19,246 bases of DNA from DATDXN01 sp035289305. GTDB lineage: Bacteria > Patescibacteriota > Microgenomatia > UBA1406 > HO2-37-13b. Position 1 is the stretch's first letter, and the number at the start of each line of letters is the position of its first letter. Positions 19,113 through 19,246 of the stretch are shown here, one piece after another. The DNA lies in contig DATDXN010000036.1 of NCBI GenBank assembly GCA_035289305.1, positions 1 through 19,246 of the forward strand, written 5' to 3'. Made by a program: the position numbers and the translations under genes. The notes beneath the pieces were generated by a model. The model had not been told where the DNA came from. It saw only the letters and a program-made list of their open reading frames with translations, and did no database searches.

Positions 19113-19246
19113 GGCTCTAGACTAGGAAATTCTAACAAAACGATACTTTTTCAGTAAAACTATAAGCTCTTTGCACAACTGTTCTTTCTTCTTTCCGTAT
19201 CTCCATTCGCATTCCTTTAAGTGTAGCATAAAATTTACTTTGCAAC
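19113..19246 (-). mobile_element. End of a second, inverted IS1595-type copy (partial)
   Basis: The sequence is an exact reverse complement of 5-138. It starts with the IS end GGCTCTAGACTAGG at 19113 and contains the minus-strand transposase 3' end. The copy runs off the window. The 93 bases between the tRNA 5' end and this boundary hold only the tRNA promoter. Confidence 0.85.
19113..19246 (-). repeat. 134-bp inverted repeat, right copy
   Basis: It is an exact reverse complement of 5-138 with no mismatch that I can see. Confidence 0.97.
19122..19246 (-). CDS. IS1595-family transposase, C-terminal fragment (second copy)
   Basis: The minus-strand reading gives the same peptide as the left copy (...NFMLHLKECEWRYG... 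to RFVRIS, stop at 19124-19122). It is identical over all visible codons, meaning recent duplication, or that both contig ends were assembled from the same repeat. Confidence 0.8.
   Translation of the reverse strand, partial: CKVNFMLHLKECEWRYGKKKEQLCKELIVLLKKYRFVRIS

Noticed and set aside
1..19246. The inverted IS ends as a composite transposon carrying the whole window as cargo
   Set aside because: The interior holds core genes (mreB, tRNA-Arg, sortase) and no resistance, recombination or other cargo-type genes. Flanking target duplications cannot be matched. An assembly break at a multi-copy IS is simpler.
1..19246. CRISPR arrays, rRNA genes and prophage modules
   Set aside because: No regularly spaced repeat series, no rRNA-like stretch and no structural phage genes are visible. 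The single phage-metallopeptidase-like protein is a family name and not evidence of a prophage.
1..19246. Reassigned genetic code (UGA as glycine, as in Gracilibacteria/SR1)
   Set aside because: TGA ends several genes at family-appropriate positions (e.g. the EEP, sigma-factor and nucleotidyltransferase genes), and no conserved domain is interrupted by in-frame TGA.

Overview
This 19.2 kb window looks like a complete short contig from a Candidate Phyla Radiation (Patescibacteria) bacterium, or a close relative. The reasons are small compact genes with many lineage-specific proteins, and a minimal cell-surface gene set (MreB, PEGA-domain protein, sortase, WecG/TagA-type glycosyltransferase, PAP2-like protein). 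TGA, TAA and TAG all act as stops, so the genetic code is standard. The phylum is an inference from style and not a placement.

Edges: the first and last 134 bases are exact inverted copies of one another. Both encode the C-terminus of an IS1595-type transposase and finish at an identical insertion-sequence end. The contig therefore stops inside two inverted copies of one IS. The left copy has cut off a small membrane-protein gene.

Layout: 1-1216 holds the IS end, the IS-truncated gene, a PH-domain membrane protein whose promoter spacer contains a run of eight G, and a small XRE regulator. 1217-1687 is gene-free but highly structured, with two operator-like dyads around nested hairpins and a G-run loop. 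1688-4464 holds two unknown cytoplasmic proteins in an operon and a Tat-exported protein. 4524-5336 is an aldo/keto reductase. 5356-7185 is a very unusual sigma-70 factor with two winged-helix-like domains in front of the sigma core, transcribed divergently from an inositol-monophosphatase-like gene. 8039-9389 holds two unknown proteins. 9492-11245 holds a PAP2-like membrane protein, a HELLH metallopeptidase and an EEP-family hydrolase. 11317-13803 holds a small unknown protein and a 670-residue protein with a RelE/ParE-like C-terminus. 13834-15531 is a nucleotidyltransferase/glycosyltransferase pair. 15532-15803 is AT-rich. 15804-18905 holds mreB, a PEGA-domain protein and a sortase, followed by tRNA-Arg(CCU).

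Two themes cross the window. First, most genes carry a -10 hexamer of the type TATACT only 6-11 bases before the start codon, so their mRNAs should be leaderless or nearly so; the PH-domain gene, with a clear Shine-Dalgarno, is the exception. Second, the strongest candidate for new biology is the winged-helix sigma factor together with promoters that may be its targets, notably the two near-identical promoters of the Tat-exported protein and the protein at 8736-9389. All functional links between these genes are inference.
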